64,000 bases of DNA from Oreohelix idahoensis (Eukaryota > Mollusca > Gastropoda > Stylommatophora > Oreohelicidae), in assembly GCA_024509875.1 (NCBI GenBank), contig JAMPIV010022921.1, positions 182,001 through 246,000 of the forward strand, written 5' to 3'. The translations under genes and the position numbers were made by a program. Under the pieces are notes generated by a model that was not told the DNA's origin, did no database searches, and saw only the letters and a list, made by a program, of their open reading frames with translations. This document shows, piece after piece, positions 43,986-54,834 of this stretch (position 1 is the first letter of the stretch; each line of letters starts with the position of its first letter).

Positions 43986-44085
43986 AGTCAAACCCAGTAC
44001 TCTCTAGTGTGCCGATGGTCAAGAAAATATGGGCCTAACACCATATTCCCAGGATACCTCAATGGGCGTGTAACGGGATCTCCTG
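43986..44085 (+). repeat. SINE family 1 tail
   Basis: CTCTAGTGTGCCGATGGTCA and CCTCAATGGGCGTGTAACGG. Confidence 0.7.
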
Positions 44086-44147
44086 GAATAGAATATTTGA
44101 ACTCTCTCTCTGTCCAAGACAGTTTTCCAGTTTTACCCCGGCCTCAA

Positions 44148-44229
44148 AATGGATGCCTTTTTTCTACAATGGATGCCTTTTTTTCTACAATGGATGCCTT
44201 TTTTCTACAATGGAAGCCTTTTTTCTACT
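44148..44229. repeat. 21-bp tandem repeat, 4 copies
   Basis: Unit ATGGATGCCTTTTTTCTACA with a variable T run. Confidence 0.88.
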
Positions 44230-44714
44230 AGGGATGTTTTAAAAAGACGCAGTAGATATATACATTAACTCAGCAGACATAATTAATATGCATCAAACTT
44301 TAAGAAATTTGCTTAAGAATGATATGAAACACAGTGAATTCTTTTGTGATATAATAATTGTTTATGTCTTGCAAAGTGTAGAAACATTAAAAACTTTAAA
44401 GAAAAAAAACTATTTAAATTGTGCACTTACACCTAAACATTTAAGCTCTACTTAATTTCTTGGTGGTAAGAGCTCCAGAATTGAAACGTTTATCCAGTTG
44501 AATATTAATCCGAGAGGTTTGATTACAAACAAATGAAAATTCCAATTTTTATGATTTTTTGGTGGGCACATATTGCCGAACTAGAATCTTACCTATCCAG
44601 TCGTGTCTCATGCAATTTAATTAATTAATTAAATAAAAATATAATTCAAAGAAATTTGTTAAACATCCTTCTTGGAATTGAAAATAGGTTATTGATTATT
44701 ATTGCTATCACTAT

Positions 44715-46794
44715 CCCAGGTATCCCAGGTACACCAGGATGTCTAGAGCATGCCACAATGATATGGGAAGCAATCCAAAAGGCAAAGTCTGACAGAACAA
44801 ACCTCCATGTAATCTGGTTGGATTTAGCGAATGCTTATGGATCCGTTCCACACCAGATGTTGTGGCAGGCCCTAGAAATGTATCATGTTCCACAAGAGAT
44901 TGCAGCAATGCTGAAGCTGTATTTCGCAGGGTTTGCTGTCAGATTTTCAACCAGAGAGTACACAACGAAGTGGATTGGCCTTGAAGTTGGAATTGCGATG
45001 GGATGTACCATCTCTCCGATACTATTCGTGATGGCTATGCAGGTAGTCCTCAATGCGGCTGAAGGAATGGCTATAGGTCCAAAGCTCGGTGGAATGTGTC
45101 TCATGCCACCGCTCAAAGCATTCATGGATGACACAACAATTCTGACATCAGATGAACATCAGGCCCGGAGGATGTTAGCACGCCTGGATGAACTAGTCAG
45201 CTGGTGCAGAATGAGCTTCAAACCCAAGAAGTCGAGAAGCCTATCAGTCAGGAAAGGGAAGATAGCAGAGGTCATATTCACGGTTTCCAACCAAAGAATC
45301 CCTACTGTCATTGAGGAACCTGTTAAAAGTCTTGGCAGGGTGTACGATGCCTCATTAAAAGACTCAAAGGCAGTGCAACAGACAATAGAAATGGCAGACA
45401 GAGGGCTACAGATCATAGACCAAAGCAGACTCCTGGGGAAGTTCAAGCTGTGGTGCCTCCAGTTCATGTTGATACCAAAGTTGCTGTGGCCACTGCTTAT
45501 ATATGAAATAAGCACAAGTACAGTGGAAGCCATAGAGAAGAAGGTCAACAAGTTCATGAGGAAATGGCTAGGAGTACCACCAGGTCTGTCAGATGTAGCA
45601 CTGTACTGCAAAAAGTCAAAACTTCTGCTTCCTTTCAAGTCAGTTGTTGAAGAGTACAAAGTTGGAAAGGCAAGGCTTGCAATGATGCTACGCGAGTCAG
45701 CTGATGACGTGGTTAAGTCCATTCAGCCCACACTGAAAACGGGAAGGAAGTGGAAAGTGGAAGAAGCTGTTGATGCTGCCCAAGAGTCACTCAAACTGAG
45801 GGAGGTAATCGGATACACACAAACGAATAGACGGGGATTTGGTCATGGAGACATCCGCTGGTGGTCCAAGGCATCAAGCAGGGAGCGCAGAGACATGGTA
45901 GTTCAGGAGATACGAGAAGCTGAGAATGATAAGAGGTTGCAAAAAGCAGTGCAGCAGGTCCAACAAGGCCAATGGACTACATGGGAAGGAGCCCTGCAGA
46001 GGTCCTTGACATGGAATGATATATGGCATATGGCACCTCTTAGGCTCAGCTTCGTTGTCAGATCACTGTATGACCTGCTGCCGTCGGCCACCAACCTTGT
46101 GAAATGGGGAAAGTCGGATGATGAGCAGTGCCCCCTGTGCCAGGGGAGGCAGACACTTGAACACGTGCTCTCAGCGTGTACGGTGTCATTAGGGCAAGGG
46201 CGATACACTTGGCGCCATAACAAAGTGCTAAATGAGCTTGCTGCGACAATAGATCTGGCAAGAATGAAGGCGAATAGCAAAGTCCGGCCAGACACCGCAA
46301 ACACATACTTTCTGAGGGCAGGAAAGTCAGCACACCCCAAACCGAATAAACCTGGTAGCAGTTTACCATCTCTTCTTGATTGTGCAAATGATTGGGAGAT
46401 GGCGGTAGACCTACCTGGACGAGGGGCATATCCAGAGAGTATCAGAAAATCGCGGAGATGGCCGGATATAGTGCTTCATTCTGCAGCAACGCTTCAGGTC
46501 ATACTGATTGAACTGACAGTGCCATTTGAATCCAGATTAGATGAGCAACATTCGTTCAAAGCGGCCAAGTATAGTGATCTGGCCGCGGATCTGAGACACG
46601 ATGGGTTCACTGCAAGGGTCATGGCTGTTGAAGTGGGCGCAAGAGGGCTTGTGGCTGCATCAGTGTATGATCTATTGAAACTGTTGGGGCTGAGGGGACA
46701 GTCGAGAACAAGGGCCCTGAAGAGGCTTAGTGAAACTGCCGAAAAGGCATCAGGCTGGCTGTGGAACAACCGCAATGGGGAATGGAGATCGTAA
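44715..46794 (+). CDS. Reverse transcriptase with restriction-like endonuclease (R2 superfamily, HERO-like), N-terminally truncated
   Basis: About 692 open codons. RT core: VIWLDLANAYGSVPHQ (motif A Asp), GIAMGCTISPILFV (motif B) and AFMDDTTI, an F-x-D-D version of the catalytic box. A thumb/linker region follows. Then C-x-x-C...H...C (CPLCQGRQTLEHVLSAC), the knuckle found before the endonuclease in R2-like elements, and a PD-(D/E)XK-type endonuclease region (RRWPDIVL ... VILIELTVPFE ... KAAKYSDLA). The open frame extends upstream to an ATG at 44656, but those first codons are flanking intron and target duplication, so that Met is not the element's start. The HERO-like assignment is from memory of the family. 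Confidence 0.9.
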
Positions 46795-47272
46795 CAATAA
46801 ACGCTGCGGTACAGAAAACACCAGGAATTTTTCTAAGTCCACAATACGCTGAGGTTTGTGGTGGACTAGTGAACGGGCTGCGACTCAGGGGCGACAAGCG
46901 GTGTATACTATAAGGGGTGTCAGTATCAAAAGTCAAGTGGGGAACGCGCAGTGGCGACTCGTTGACTTCGCGCTGGTGTCTCAGTGTGTGCGACGGAACG
47001 AACGGAATAATTTGTCTTCTCCTTGTTACTTTCACAATTGCCTCCACGGCTGGCGGAGTTGTGGAATTTAAAGTTGCTACCATAAGTGAAATGGGTTCAT
47101 TTTCGATGCAAGACAACAGGAAGCTGAGACGCTTGGGAGTCATGACCCAAGTGGGCCCGCCCCCTTAGAGTGTAAAGGAGTATATAGGGCCGAAACACTT
47201 GTCGGACGGGGGGACTTCTTCTGATGATCAGATTGCTTCCTGTTGTATCGCTCTGTAAAGAGTTTCCTATCA
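46795..47272 (+). other. 3' UTR of the RLE retrotransposon
   Basis: Follows the TAA of the ORF. The last 165 bp (GACAACAGGAAGCTGAGACG to CCTATCA) are the part shared by all three copies, presumably the structure recognised for reverse transcription. Confidence 0.75.
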
Positions 47273-47825
47273 TATTATTGCTATCACTATTGCTAATATT
47301 ATTTAGAAATAATCTATTGCGCTTGCTAGTCTATAACTGTGATATAAATGACTTCCCTGTTTGTAAACAAGTGGCGTAATCATGTTACTAATTTATAAAA
47401 GTATGCAAAAATTAAGCACCAGAATACTTCTTTCACTACCAGCTTAAAACACATGGTCCACAGGCAGTTTTTACACGATTTAAATAAGCTTATGGCCACT
47501 TATTTTCTCATTTTTCGTTCAAATATTGAATCATTCCAAGAGGGATCACCATACGGCCAGTGAGTAGACCTATAGGTTAACCTGGCACATGACACGGCTC
47601 GTGAGTTAGAATGAGTTAACTAAATTGTTTTAAAAAAAAAAAATCATGATCATATATTAACCGAGGGTACACATCAAGCACATGCACCATATTTCCCTTC
47701 AGTGCTTTGTGAAACAGATGAAAAACACTATAGCAAACTTAAAATCCCAAAAGCTGAGACCATTTGAAAAATATATCATAATTATAAATTAGATTGTAGG
47801 TTATAATTATCAGTTGAATTGGAGG

Positions 47826-47942
47826 TAATCCATCGTGCATTATTTTAGCCAACCAGATGGGAAAAAAATTCTTTGTCCTCGTATATAATCCATCATGCAT
47901 TATTTTAACCAACCAGATGAAAAAAAAAATTCTTTGTCCTCT
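47826..47942. repeat. Tandem duplication, about 56 bp x 2
   Basis: ATAATCCATCATGCATTATT and AACCAACCAGATG occur twice with small changes. Confidence 0.8.
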
Positions 47943-48056
47943 TACAAAAACTGACTAGTGAAAAATTTTGCCCATGTTCCGTGCTCAGTTTTGATAAAAG
48001 GATCTGAAATAGTCATTCATGTTTGATTTTTACTTTTTTTTTCTTCTCTTTGTCAG

Positions 48057-48164
48057 AAACATTGCCAGCGAATGATTCAGGCAGTGAGACATAGGTTTAA
48101 ACCCTCCCTGTTTCAGCACATAGGTCTGGAATCATCACTCAAGGGAAAAGTGCAGAAACTGAAA
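48057..48164 (+). CDS. MGAT4: MGAT4 exon g
   Basis: Acceptor CTCTTTGTCAG after a long T-rich tract, donor GTAAGT. It reads [20 protein letters not shown] and [16 protein letters not shown], matching the GnT-IV R-x-R-F-x-P-S-L-F-Q-H-x-G...S-L-x-G-K-x-Q-K-L segment. Phase 0 on both sides. Confidence 0.96.
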
Positions 48165-48718
48165 GTAAGTATTCTTTGTTCAAAGACAATGAATACAATT
48201 CAGTAATAATAAAACATAACACACAGTATGCTTAATGTGAATGTCATATATTTAAATATAGTTCCTCACCTTGGCATCATACGAAGACTGGCAGGGATGG
48301 ACATATGAGAGAATGCATCGGGTGTGAATACAACCAGCAAGCAGCAGGAACAGTTAGCATTCATACCCTTCAACATATGCTGAGGGAGACTGAGGACCTG
48401 TGTGTTTGCTCAGAGTGTAATGATGTCGATTCTCATCAACAATAACAATAACTTTGTGTTTGAAGTATTTGTGGTATACAAAGTGAGTTGATGCTTACTG
48501 TTAGAGTACTGGGGGGTGCTTTATAAACTGCTTGCTGAAGGTGCTAAAGTTAGTAAAGTGTGCTTAAAGCATGTGCTGTACGTTTTTGTGAGCTCCTGCA
48601 TAATTAAAGTTAGTTGAGTACTCAAGGTTTTACACATAGTTTGCTTAAGGTTCGTATGGTATATTCCTAGTTAGTGCAGAGTACTGAAAGCATGTGCTGT
48701 ATATTTTTCATGAGTAAT

Positions 48719-48882
48719 TGCAGCCTCATGAATTGAGTACCAGAGCAACTCTGGGAAGGTTAAAGGTGGCCAGTGTGATGCTGACCAATCGCCCTTAATG
48801 TTCTGTATGGTCAAGAAAATATGGGCCTAACACCACATTCCCAATATGCCTCAATGGGCATGTAACGGGATGCTTGACCTTT
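48719..48882 (+). repeat. SINE family 1, 3' part
   Basis: CAGCCTCATGAATTGAGTAC, AACTCTGGGAAGGTTAAAGG and CCTCAATGGGCATGTAACGG. Confidence 0.75.
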
Positions 48883-48889
48883 TACCACA

Positions 48890-48989
48890 CAGAATAGCCC
48901 CATGTACGTTCTCAGGGGTCTTTGAAGACATAAACAATGGATAGGATTACTGCACCATCAGATATATCACATAAGGAGACCAATAGGAA
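48890..48989 (+). repeat. Family 4 repeat, head (split)
   Basis: GGGGTCTTTGAAGACATAAA and ATAGGATTACTGCACCATCA match the head of the copy at 50488. The remainder continues at 49112 after an inserted retrotransposon end. Confidence 0.6.
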
Positions 48990-49109
48990 GTTGTCATGAC
49001 CCAGAGTGTACAGGAGAACAGGGGCCGAAACACTTGATCGATTGGGGGGGAATACTTCTGATGATCAGATTGCCTCCTGTTGTATCGCTCTGTATAGAGT
49101 TTCCTATCA
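48990..49109 (+). mobile_element. 3' end of the RLE retrotransposon (copy 3), inside a family 4 repeat
   Basis: TCATGACCCAGAGTGTACAG, GGGCCGAAACACTTG and TTCTGATGATCAGATTGC to CCTATCA, with an internal deletion relative to 47105-47272. Confidence 0.85.
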
Positions 49110-49111
49110 TC

Positions 49112-49285
49112 ATTTGTTTATGGAAACTGGCAGCCTCATCATGTACAACAAATGGCCACAGTAAACACAGCTACAAGAGCATGTGACTGCTTGGTGCAGG
49201 CTTCCTGCAAGGGGACCAGCTGTAGTGATGGCTCTGTGCCCTGTAAGGAGCACACAAGGAAAATGAATGATGATGATGATGCATA
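49112..49285 (+). repeat. Family 4 repeat, tail (split)
   Basis: GCAGCCTCATCATGTACAAC, TGGTGCAGGCTTCCTGCAAG and a GATGATGATGATG end. Confidence 0.65.
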
Positions 49286-49454
49286 ATTAAAGTACTTAAG
49301 GCTTTATGTGGTGCTTGGTTAAGGTGCATACTGCACGTTCAGTGTTATTGCAGTGTGCTTGAAGCATAAGCTGTGTACTTAAAGTAAATTGATGCATTAT
49401 TAAAGTTTATGAGTACTGTAGACTTTTAGCACATGCTTGCTTCAAGGAGCGTCC

Positions 49455-49612
49455 AATTGACATAGCTACCTGACTTTGCACTTGAGTTAGGGAAGAAAAA
49501 GGCAGTGAGGAAGGGAACTGGTCACCCCACTTCTCGATGCTGGACCTAGTATAGTGAAGTCTCTAACACTTCACTTCCCTATGGCAGTATCTGCTATTGG
49601 GACTTCCTTTAC
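49455..49612 (+). repeat. SINE family 2, 3' part
   Basis: TAGCTACCTGACTTTGCACT, GGTCACCCCACTTCTCGATG and GCAGTATCTGCTATTGGGAC. Confidence 0.72.
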
Positions 49613-50101
49613 CTTTTTGCTGGAAATATACAGTACTGTATGCTTCAAATGAATACTGTAAATCTGAGTAAGTTATGTTTGAACCCATGTATTGTTAGTG
49701 TATTTGAGTTCTGTGAGCTTGAATTACATTGAGTTCTTTAAGCAAATGGTACTCTGTGCTTAAAATAAAGATAGGCTTTGAAGCTAGGAGCTATGGTTGA
49801 AGGCTCATCTGTTATATATCCAGGATGGAAAAAAAAAAAATGAAATATTTAAACTGAACTGTAGGATTCACAGAAATGAGTGGTCTGAATTTCATTCAGA
49901 AACTTGAAACAGCAGTGTCCTGAATTTAATGTGGAAAAATCAGAAATGCTTGAATTTGTTACATTTGGTTATGGCCATGTCAATGTTATGATGCATATTG
50001 GTATGGACACTGTACTGACCTGTAATTTTGCAATTCTGACTTTGTGATTTTCACACACCTTTAATGGGAGTTTAATAATTGCATTCTTCTGTCTTGTACA
50101 G

Positions 50102-50386
50102 CGCAGTATGGATAAGCAAAACCACTTGGGCCATCTAAGGTATTCTGCTTATCAGGAGTTTCTATCAAAGAAGGCTTCCGGCTGGGACTTGCAAAATTAC
50201 TTCGACTTAACTGAAATTCAACTTAAGCGAGTTCCGCTTATCCAGACTGCACAGCATTTGTTTTCTCTTTCGTTCTCTGTATTTCTTCTTTGCTTTCTTT
50301 TTCCAGTTAATTATGTCAATAACTGTTGCATCTGTCTCTTCAAATGGGTCAGTTTCTTTCATGCTATATTGTTTCTTGCTCTGCTG
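50102..50386 (+). CDS. Possible cassette exon in the MGAT4 intron
   Basis: A good acceptor (TTCTTCTGTCTTGTACAG at 50084-50101) is followed by 95 open codons in the phase needed by exons g and h (0 to 0), ending CTGCTG with donor GTATGT. It reads RSMDKQNHLGHLRYSAYQEF, then SGWDLQNYFDLTEIQLKRV, then a Phe/Leu/Cys-rich stretch. Vertebrate GnT-IV has no insert at this point (between Q-K-L-K and D-R-D-F), and no domain was recognised. The hydrophobic end may be just T-rich intron. Treat as a hypothesis. Confidence 0.25.
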
Positions 50387-50487
50387 GTATGTCTGCTGCA
50401 GACATTTATGTTTTCAAAATACAGTATGTTTCCTCTTTCCTATCTAATCTTTCACGTCTTCCCATAAAGATAATGTCGGAGCATTTG

Positions 50488-50745
50488 TGTGTAGTTCTGT
50501 GGGGATCTTTGAGGAGGTGAACAAAGAATAGGACTACTACACACTCAGGCATGTCACACAAGATGACTGTTGTGAGGTTGTGCAAGTGGTGACAACTTCA
50601 TCATGTAAAACATATTGGCACAGAAACCACTGCTGCAAGAGCGTGCGGCTGCTTGGTGCAGGCTTTCTGCAAGGGGACTACTTGCAGTGCGGGTTCCATG
50701 CTCCGTAAGGAGCACAAAGGAAAGGGATGAGGATGTTTCTTTGCC
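50488..50745 (+). repeat. Dispersed repeat family 4, best copy
   Basis: From TGTAGTTCTGTGGGGATCTT to AAGGAGCACAAAGGAAAGGG and GATGAGGATG, about 250 bp. It shares words with seven other places in the window. Confidence 0.7.
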
Positions 50746-50893
50746 TCATCTCAGGTCCATATTAGTTTTGTTAACGGGTATATCTTGTGTTAGCATCATA
50801 ATTTCATGAATGCCACTATTCTTGATTTTTCTGTGTTTGTTTATATTGTAAGCATTTTAATTATAGCCTATGCCCAAATGATGATCATTTCAG

Positions 50894-51087
50894 GATCGTG
50901 ACTTTGGTAAGGCTGGCCTATACAGGGCTCATGTCAACCCACCAGTGCAGCTTGCATCATCCCTTTTAACGTATCAAAAATATACCCTCAGCAAAGCTTA
51001 CACAGGGGAGACCTTCTTCTGGGCCTCCAATCCATCAAAAGGAGATATCATTGATTTTAAGTTTGATCCACCTATTCATGTAGATGT
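50894..51087 (+). CDS. MGAT4: MGAT4 exon h
   Basis: Acceptor GATCATTTCAG, donor GTGAGT. It reads DRDFGKAGLYRAHVNPPVQL, TYQKYTLSKAYTGETFFWAS and GDIIDFKFDPPIHVD. H-V-N-P-P and the A-Y-x-x-x-x-F-F-W-A block match the boundary between the catalytic domain and the C-terminal lectin-like domain of GnT-IV. Ends phase 2. Confidence 0.96.
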
Positions 51088-51194
51088 GTGAGTACACTTT
51101 TTATCTCTTGTCCTGTTCTTTAAATATTCACAGGTGGAAGAGCATTTCAGGGCACAACGAAGTGGCATCTAGTTTTTGTTTTTAAAGTGTTTTA

Positions 51195-51450
51195 TAGTGC
51201 CAGTGGAACAAGAGATGAGAAGAAGATGCCAGTGATGGGTAGGTCAAACACTGAGGAATCCTGTTGATAGCATTACAATGCAGTGCTTGTTCTGGACTCC
51301 TCAGGGTAAATTAGGTAGAAGGAGAAAGAACATATGGAGAAGAGAATTGGAGGAGCACATGGAAAGACCTTGAGCTGATGGCATGGGACGAAAGATTTGG
51401 CATAAGTTTCTTGAAGGCCTGTGCTCCTTGGTGAACTTAAGGATGATGAT
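51195..51450 (+). repeat. LINE family A 3' end
   Basis: GTGCCAGTGGAACAAGAGAT, GTTCTGGACTCCTCAGGGTA and ACCTTGAGCTGATGGCATGG. Tail GATGATGATG. Confidence 0.8.
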
Positions 51451-51531
51451 GATGTAGTTTATTAGAAGCTAGATGATGGCATACATATTTCCAGTGTGGT
51501 GCTAATGTTATTGTTTTTTGTTATCTTTTTG

Positions 51532-52021
51532 TGATGGGGCCATAATAATGCCTGAAAATGTTTATGTTTTCGCTTCTTCAAGAGGGCCATAATAATGCCT
51601 TCATTTTCATATCTACGTGTTTAACACCCGACGTAAATAGTTGGGTTTATGCGCGAGCGTAAATCACTACGCCACGCGTGATGTGGCCAGGCCGCAAATA
51701 TATAAAGAGAGCGGTGAGCCGTCGAAGATTTTTTCGCAGCAGCGGTCCAGACGGAAGAAACAAAGTGTGTGGGTAGGAGATGAACAAAGAAATGACACAT
51801 TAGCAATTGAGCACTGGCTGGGTGTTTGGTTTATTTGCTTACTTGTTTAATGTTTGTTCATTAGTTTGCTTTGTGGGTTTGGGTCACTGACAGGATTGTA
51901 TGAATAAATACAGCCCCTGCCTTAGAATCAAGAGTTCTATTGTTGTTCAGGTTGGTGCAAGTGTGCAAGAAAGTGATCACATATCACAACAGCATCATCA
52001 TCTCTCGCCCACCCTATCACA
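51532..52021 (+). mobile_element. Solo LTR with 5-bp target duplication
   Basis: Begins TGATGGGG and ends CCCTATCACA (TG...CA). TTTTG flanks both sides (51527-51531, 52022-52026). Inside are a TATA box in AAATATATAAAGAGAGCGG (about 51697-51707) and a polyadenylation signal AATAAA at about 51905. With no internal region on either side, this is the product of recombination between two LTRs. The 490-bp sequence is unlike the candidate LTR at 4906-5454. Confidence 0.85.
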
Positions 52022-52367
52022 TTTTGTTTTTGTTTTAAATTTTGTGAAACGTGGGGTGGGGGATTCCTGAATTACATAATTTTGTTTTGTCCTGGAGTAA
52101 CGCTTCACTTTCTGGTATTTTATTTTTTAGTATGTTCTGAAATAGACTTGCAGATTTTTTCCCCCCCTTTTTTGTGTCTTCAATCATTGTGAGATGATAT
52201 TTTTCTTATGTAAGGTCTGTGGCTCTGGCTAGCATCAGTCCATCTTTCTTTAGAATGCCATTAATACTAGTGCCGTCCGTCAGTTTTCTTCCACTCTCAG
52301 ATATGCCCTGCCTAGAAGTCTGATCTTGTGCTGTTGAAGGCTTGTAATGGTGGCTGTATTCTAATTA

Positions 52368-52490
52368 GGTGACCTGATATCATAGTGGTTAGAGTGCATG
52401 TTTGTCGAGGCAAAGGAACCAAGTTCAAAATTAGGTTGCTGCATGCAGCAGTCTACTCAGCTGCAAAAATGGGCACCTGATTCTGATTAT
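52368..52490 (+). repeat. SINE family 2, 5' part
   Basis: ATCATAGTGGTTAGAGTGCA (A-box), AAGTTCAAAATTAGG (decayed B-box), GTCTACTCAGCTGCAAAAAT. The 3' half is replaced by LINE C. Confidence 0.65.
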
Positions 52491-52499
52491 ATGCCCTTT

Positions 52500-52745
52500 T
52501 TTTAGTTCGTGGGATCTCTGATGGTGAAGATCACCACAGATACTACCACAGCAAGTATGGGAAACTAAGAATCAGGGATCAGGACCTCCAGGACTCCGCT
52601 GGGAGGACAACATTAGACAATCTGTGAAGGACCGAGGACTAGATTGGAACCAGACCAGGAGGAAGACAGCCGATAGGATAGAATGCCGTTCTTTCTGCCA
52701 AACCTCTACACCCCAGGATATAAGAGGAATGACTAAGTAATAAGT
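52500..52745 (+). repeat. LINE family C 3' end
   Basis: GCTGGGAGGACAACATTAGA (WEDNIR), AACCAGACCAGGAGGAAGAC, AACCTCTACACCCC and an AAGTAATAAGTAA tail. Confidence 0.82.
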
Positions 52746-53063
52746 AAAATGTCATTTAGTTTGAATTTTCCACCTCTCTGTTGATGGAATCACACGAAGC
52801 AGATCGTGCAGCAAATATTAAAGTTATTTATAGGCTGCACTTATTCCAGATTCCACATATACTGAAAACAGACATAATTTTATTAAACACTGAAAACAGA
52901 CAAAATTTTTACCAAGGATGATCTTTCGAGAGCTCATTGTTTCTACAGTAGATCCTTACAGCTCCTGGGATGCCTGCCACTGCTCAGTGGCATTCTTTTG
53001 CCTTAAGCCAGATTTTCCTGTTGAAGGCTTATTTCATTTCACCGTTAATTAAGTTTAATTTTT

Positions 53064-53535
53064 GGGTCAGAGTGGCTAAGATGTGGGCATCCGCCTCGAA
53101 TTCTAAAGGTACCATGTTCGATTCCCAGTAGATGGAATATAATTTATTGAAATTATTTTTTCAGAACCAGTGGTCCTAATGATGTCATGTTCCCCCCTGA
53201 TCTCATGAGTAGTGAGATCAGATGCCTAGCCTTCTCGGATAAGGGCGACAGAAATAGGAGGCCCCGTGTGCAAGTTGCGCACGTTAAAAATCCCACGGCA
53301 ATTGGAAATCGTAAAGAGTAGGCCATAAGGCCGCTGCCCTTTCACGACAAAATTTTTAAAATTAGAAATCGACCCACCACAAAAATATTTATAGAATGTG
53401 TGATTCTTATATATACACACATTGGGATTCTCGCCAGTGCTACGGAGTTCATGCAATGTGCTGAGATCCTCCTTGTGTGATCCAAGGGAGGAGATCAGAG
53501 CACTGATGGAGTTGTTCACGTGCAATGAAGTTTAG
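53064..53535 (+). repeat. SINE family 3, full-length
   Basis: GGGTCAGAGTGGCTAAGATG (A-box), GTTCGATTCCCAG (B-box), GAACCAGTGGTCCTAATGAT, GTGAGATCAGATGCCTAGCC, TTGGGATTCTCGCCAGTGCT and GTGCAATGAAG. The most complete copy. Confidence 0.88.
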
Positions 53536-53605
53536 TTTGACTTTCAACATTTAAAACATGATGGATAACCTTCCAGTTCTCTTTAACTGTACTTTGCTTT
53601 GACAG

Positions 53606-53894
53606 ATATTTGTTCCGTAGTGGAAATACAGACCATCCGGGTGATGTGTTCCACAATACAACAGTAGAGATTCAAACAACAGAAATGCTTAGCCAGTCGG
53701 ATATAGACAGTATTGCTTCAAGGGCAGGTCTCAGCCAAGCAGAGATTGCAGACACATCAGAAGATTTCATTCCCATTGGTCGTTTTAATGAAGCAGGACT
53801 TGCTCAAGGGGAGATTCCTGAGGGTGTGGGAAGTATACGTACTATTCGAATTCATGTTCATGAGAAATCTGATGCTTGGGTGATTTTAAGTGAG
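53606..53894 (+). CDS. MGAT4: MGAT4 exon i (C-terminal lectin-like domain)
   Basis: Acceptor GCTTTGACAG, donor GTAAGT. It reads YLFRSGNTDHPGDVFHNTTV, a central stretch with SDIDSIASRAGLSQAEI, then FIPIGRFNEAGLAQGEI and SDAWVILSE. The R-S-G-N-x-x-H-P-x-D...N-T-x-V and W-V-I-L-S-E blocks are conserved in GnT-IV. The middle acidic segment is less so. This domain helps recognise the glycan or glycoprotein. Confidence 0.96.
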
Positions 53895-53929
53895 GTAAGT
53901 GATTATTTGTCTTATGTTGTTGTTGTTTA

Positions 53930-54115
53930 ACTAGAGCTGCTGAGCTTTTCACTCTTTTGCAGCCAATACCAGTGGTATTATCTACACTGTTGATCTAGGC
54001 TTTTCCTGAAGCTTTTCTGCCATTCCGAAATGTGCTGAGTTGAAGTCATGAGTTCCAGTTTCTCCATCTTTGCTTGCATTTAAAGGATCGAAACATCTGG
54101 TCCCAAGCTAGGAGT
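53930..54115 (+). repeat. Dispersed repeat family 5, copy 2
   Basis: Matches the inverse of 6005-6200 along its length. Followed by a poly-G run (54117-54136). Confidence 0.6.
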
Positions 54116-54136
54116 AGGGGGGGGGGGGGGGGGGGC

Positions 54137-54834
54137 TCTCCAACTATGCAGAGCTAAAATACTGTGCTCTGTTTCTGGGCTGTCCCAAGGAATTGTCACG
54201 TCCTGCACAGAGCCACTCCTCAGCTCCTCCTGCCTATCACTGGGTCCATAGTGAGATCCCCCTGCAAGCAGTCAACCAGGTCAAAGCCAAAGAATCACAT
54301 CTGGAGCTCAAGTGACTTCTCCAAGTTAAGTGTGCAATGCAGAGTTCTCAACAGGTTTCACCACAGGGGGAAATCCCTGGAATTGTGTGGATGATTTCAA
54401 GAGTCAATGAAGATGTAATTAGCCTCACAGACAGAGGTTCACTTCCACATATGTATATTGAAGCATTGTGCATAGCTGCTGGTAATATAAGGATGACTCC
54501 AGATATGCCTCCATGCATATTTGTGTTATCTTTCTTGATGTAATTGTAATGCAGAAAGCCAAGATGTAATACTGTGTATAATACTAAGTGTGTGTTACCA
54601 AGAACTATAATATAATCATGTATAATAGTGTGTGTAATCAGTGTATCAAAAAGCTATAATGTAACAGTGTTTGTAATAAGTGTGTGTTACAGAGAACTGT
54701 AATATTGTAGTTTGTTTCAATTTTCACTACAGAGAGCTACAATTTTCGCTACAGAGAGCTACAATTTTATAGTGTGTGTCATAAGTGTATGCTACAGAGA
54801 ACTATATTTTTAAACTGTGTGTAAGTACTAACAA
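54137..54834. other. Intronic, no recognised gene; diverged short repeats at the right
   Basis: ORFs of 76 and 68 codons (54164-54543) show no domain. From about 54560, TGTGTGTAATAAGTGTG and TACAGAGAACTATAAT words recur with a loose period of 40-60 bp. Confidence 0.35.

Larger units (their letters stand above)
44715..47272 (+). mobile_element. RLE-type non-LTR retrotransposon, 5'-truncated, 18-bp TSD
   Basis: TATTATTGCTATCACTAT occurs immediately before (44697-44714) and after (47273-47290) the element: an 18-bp target duplication. The body ends in CCTATCA without a poly-A tail. Two other copies (17558-17725, 48990-49109) end at the same base. It carries a reverse transcriptase and a C-terminal restriction-like endonuclease but no N-terminal DNA-binding part, so it was truncated on insertion. 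A long ORF without stops suggests a recent event. It lies in the MGAT4 intron between exons f and g, in the same orientation as the gene. Confidence 0.95.

Noticed and set aside
45159..46429. Minus-strand ORFs of 187, 145 and 123 codons
   Set aside because: Shadows of the plus-strand reverse transcriptase, which has all expected motifs.
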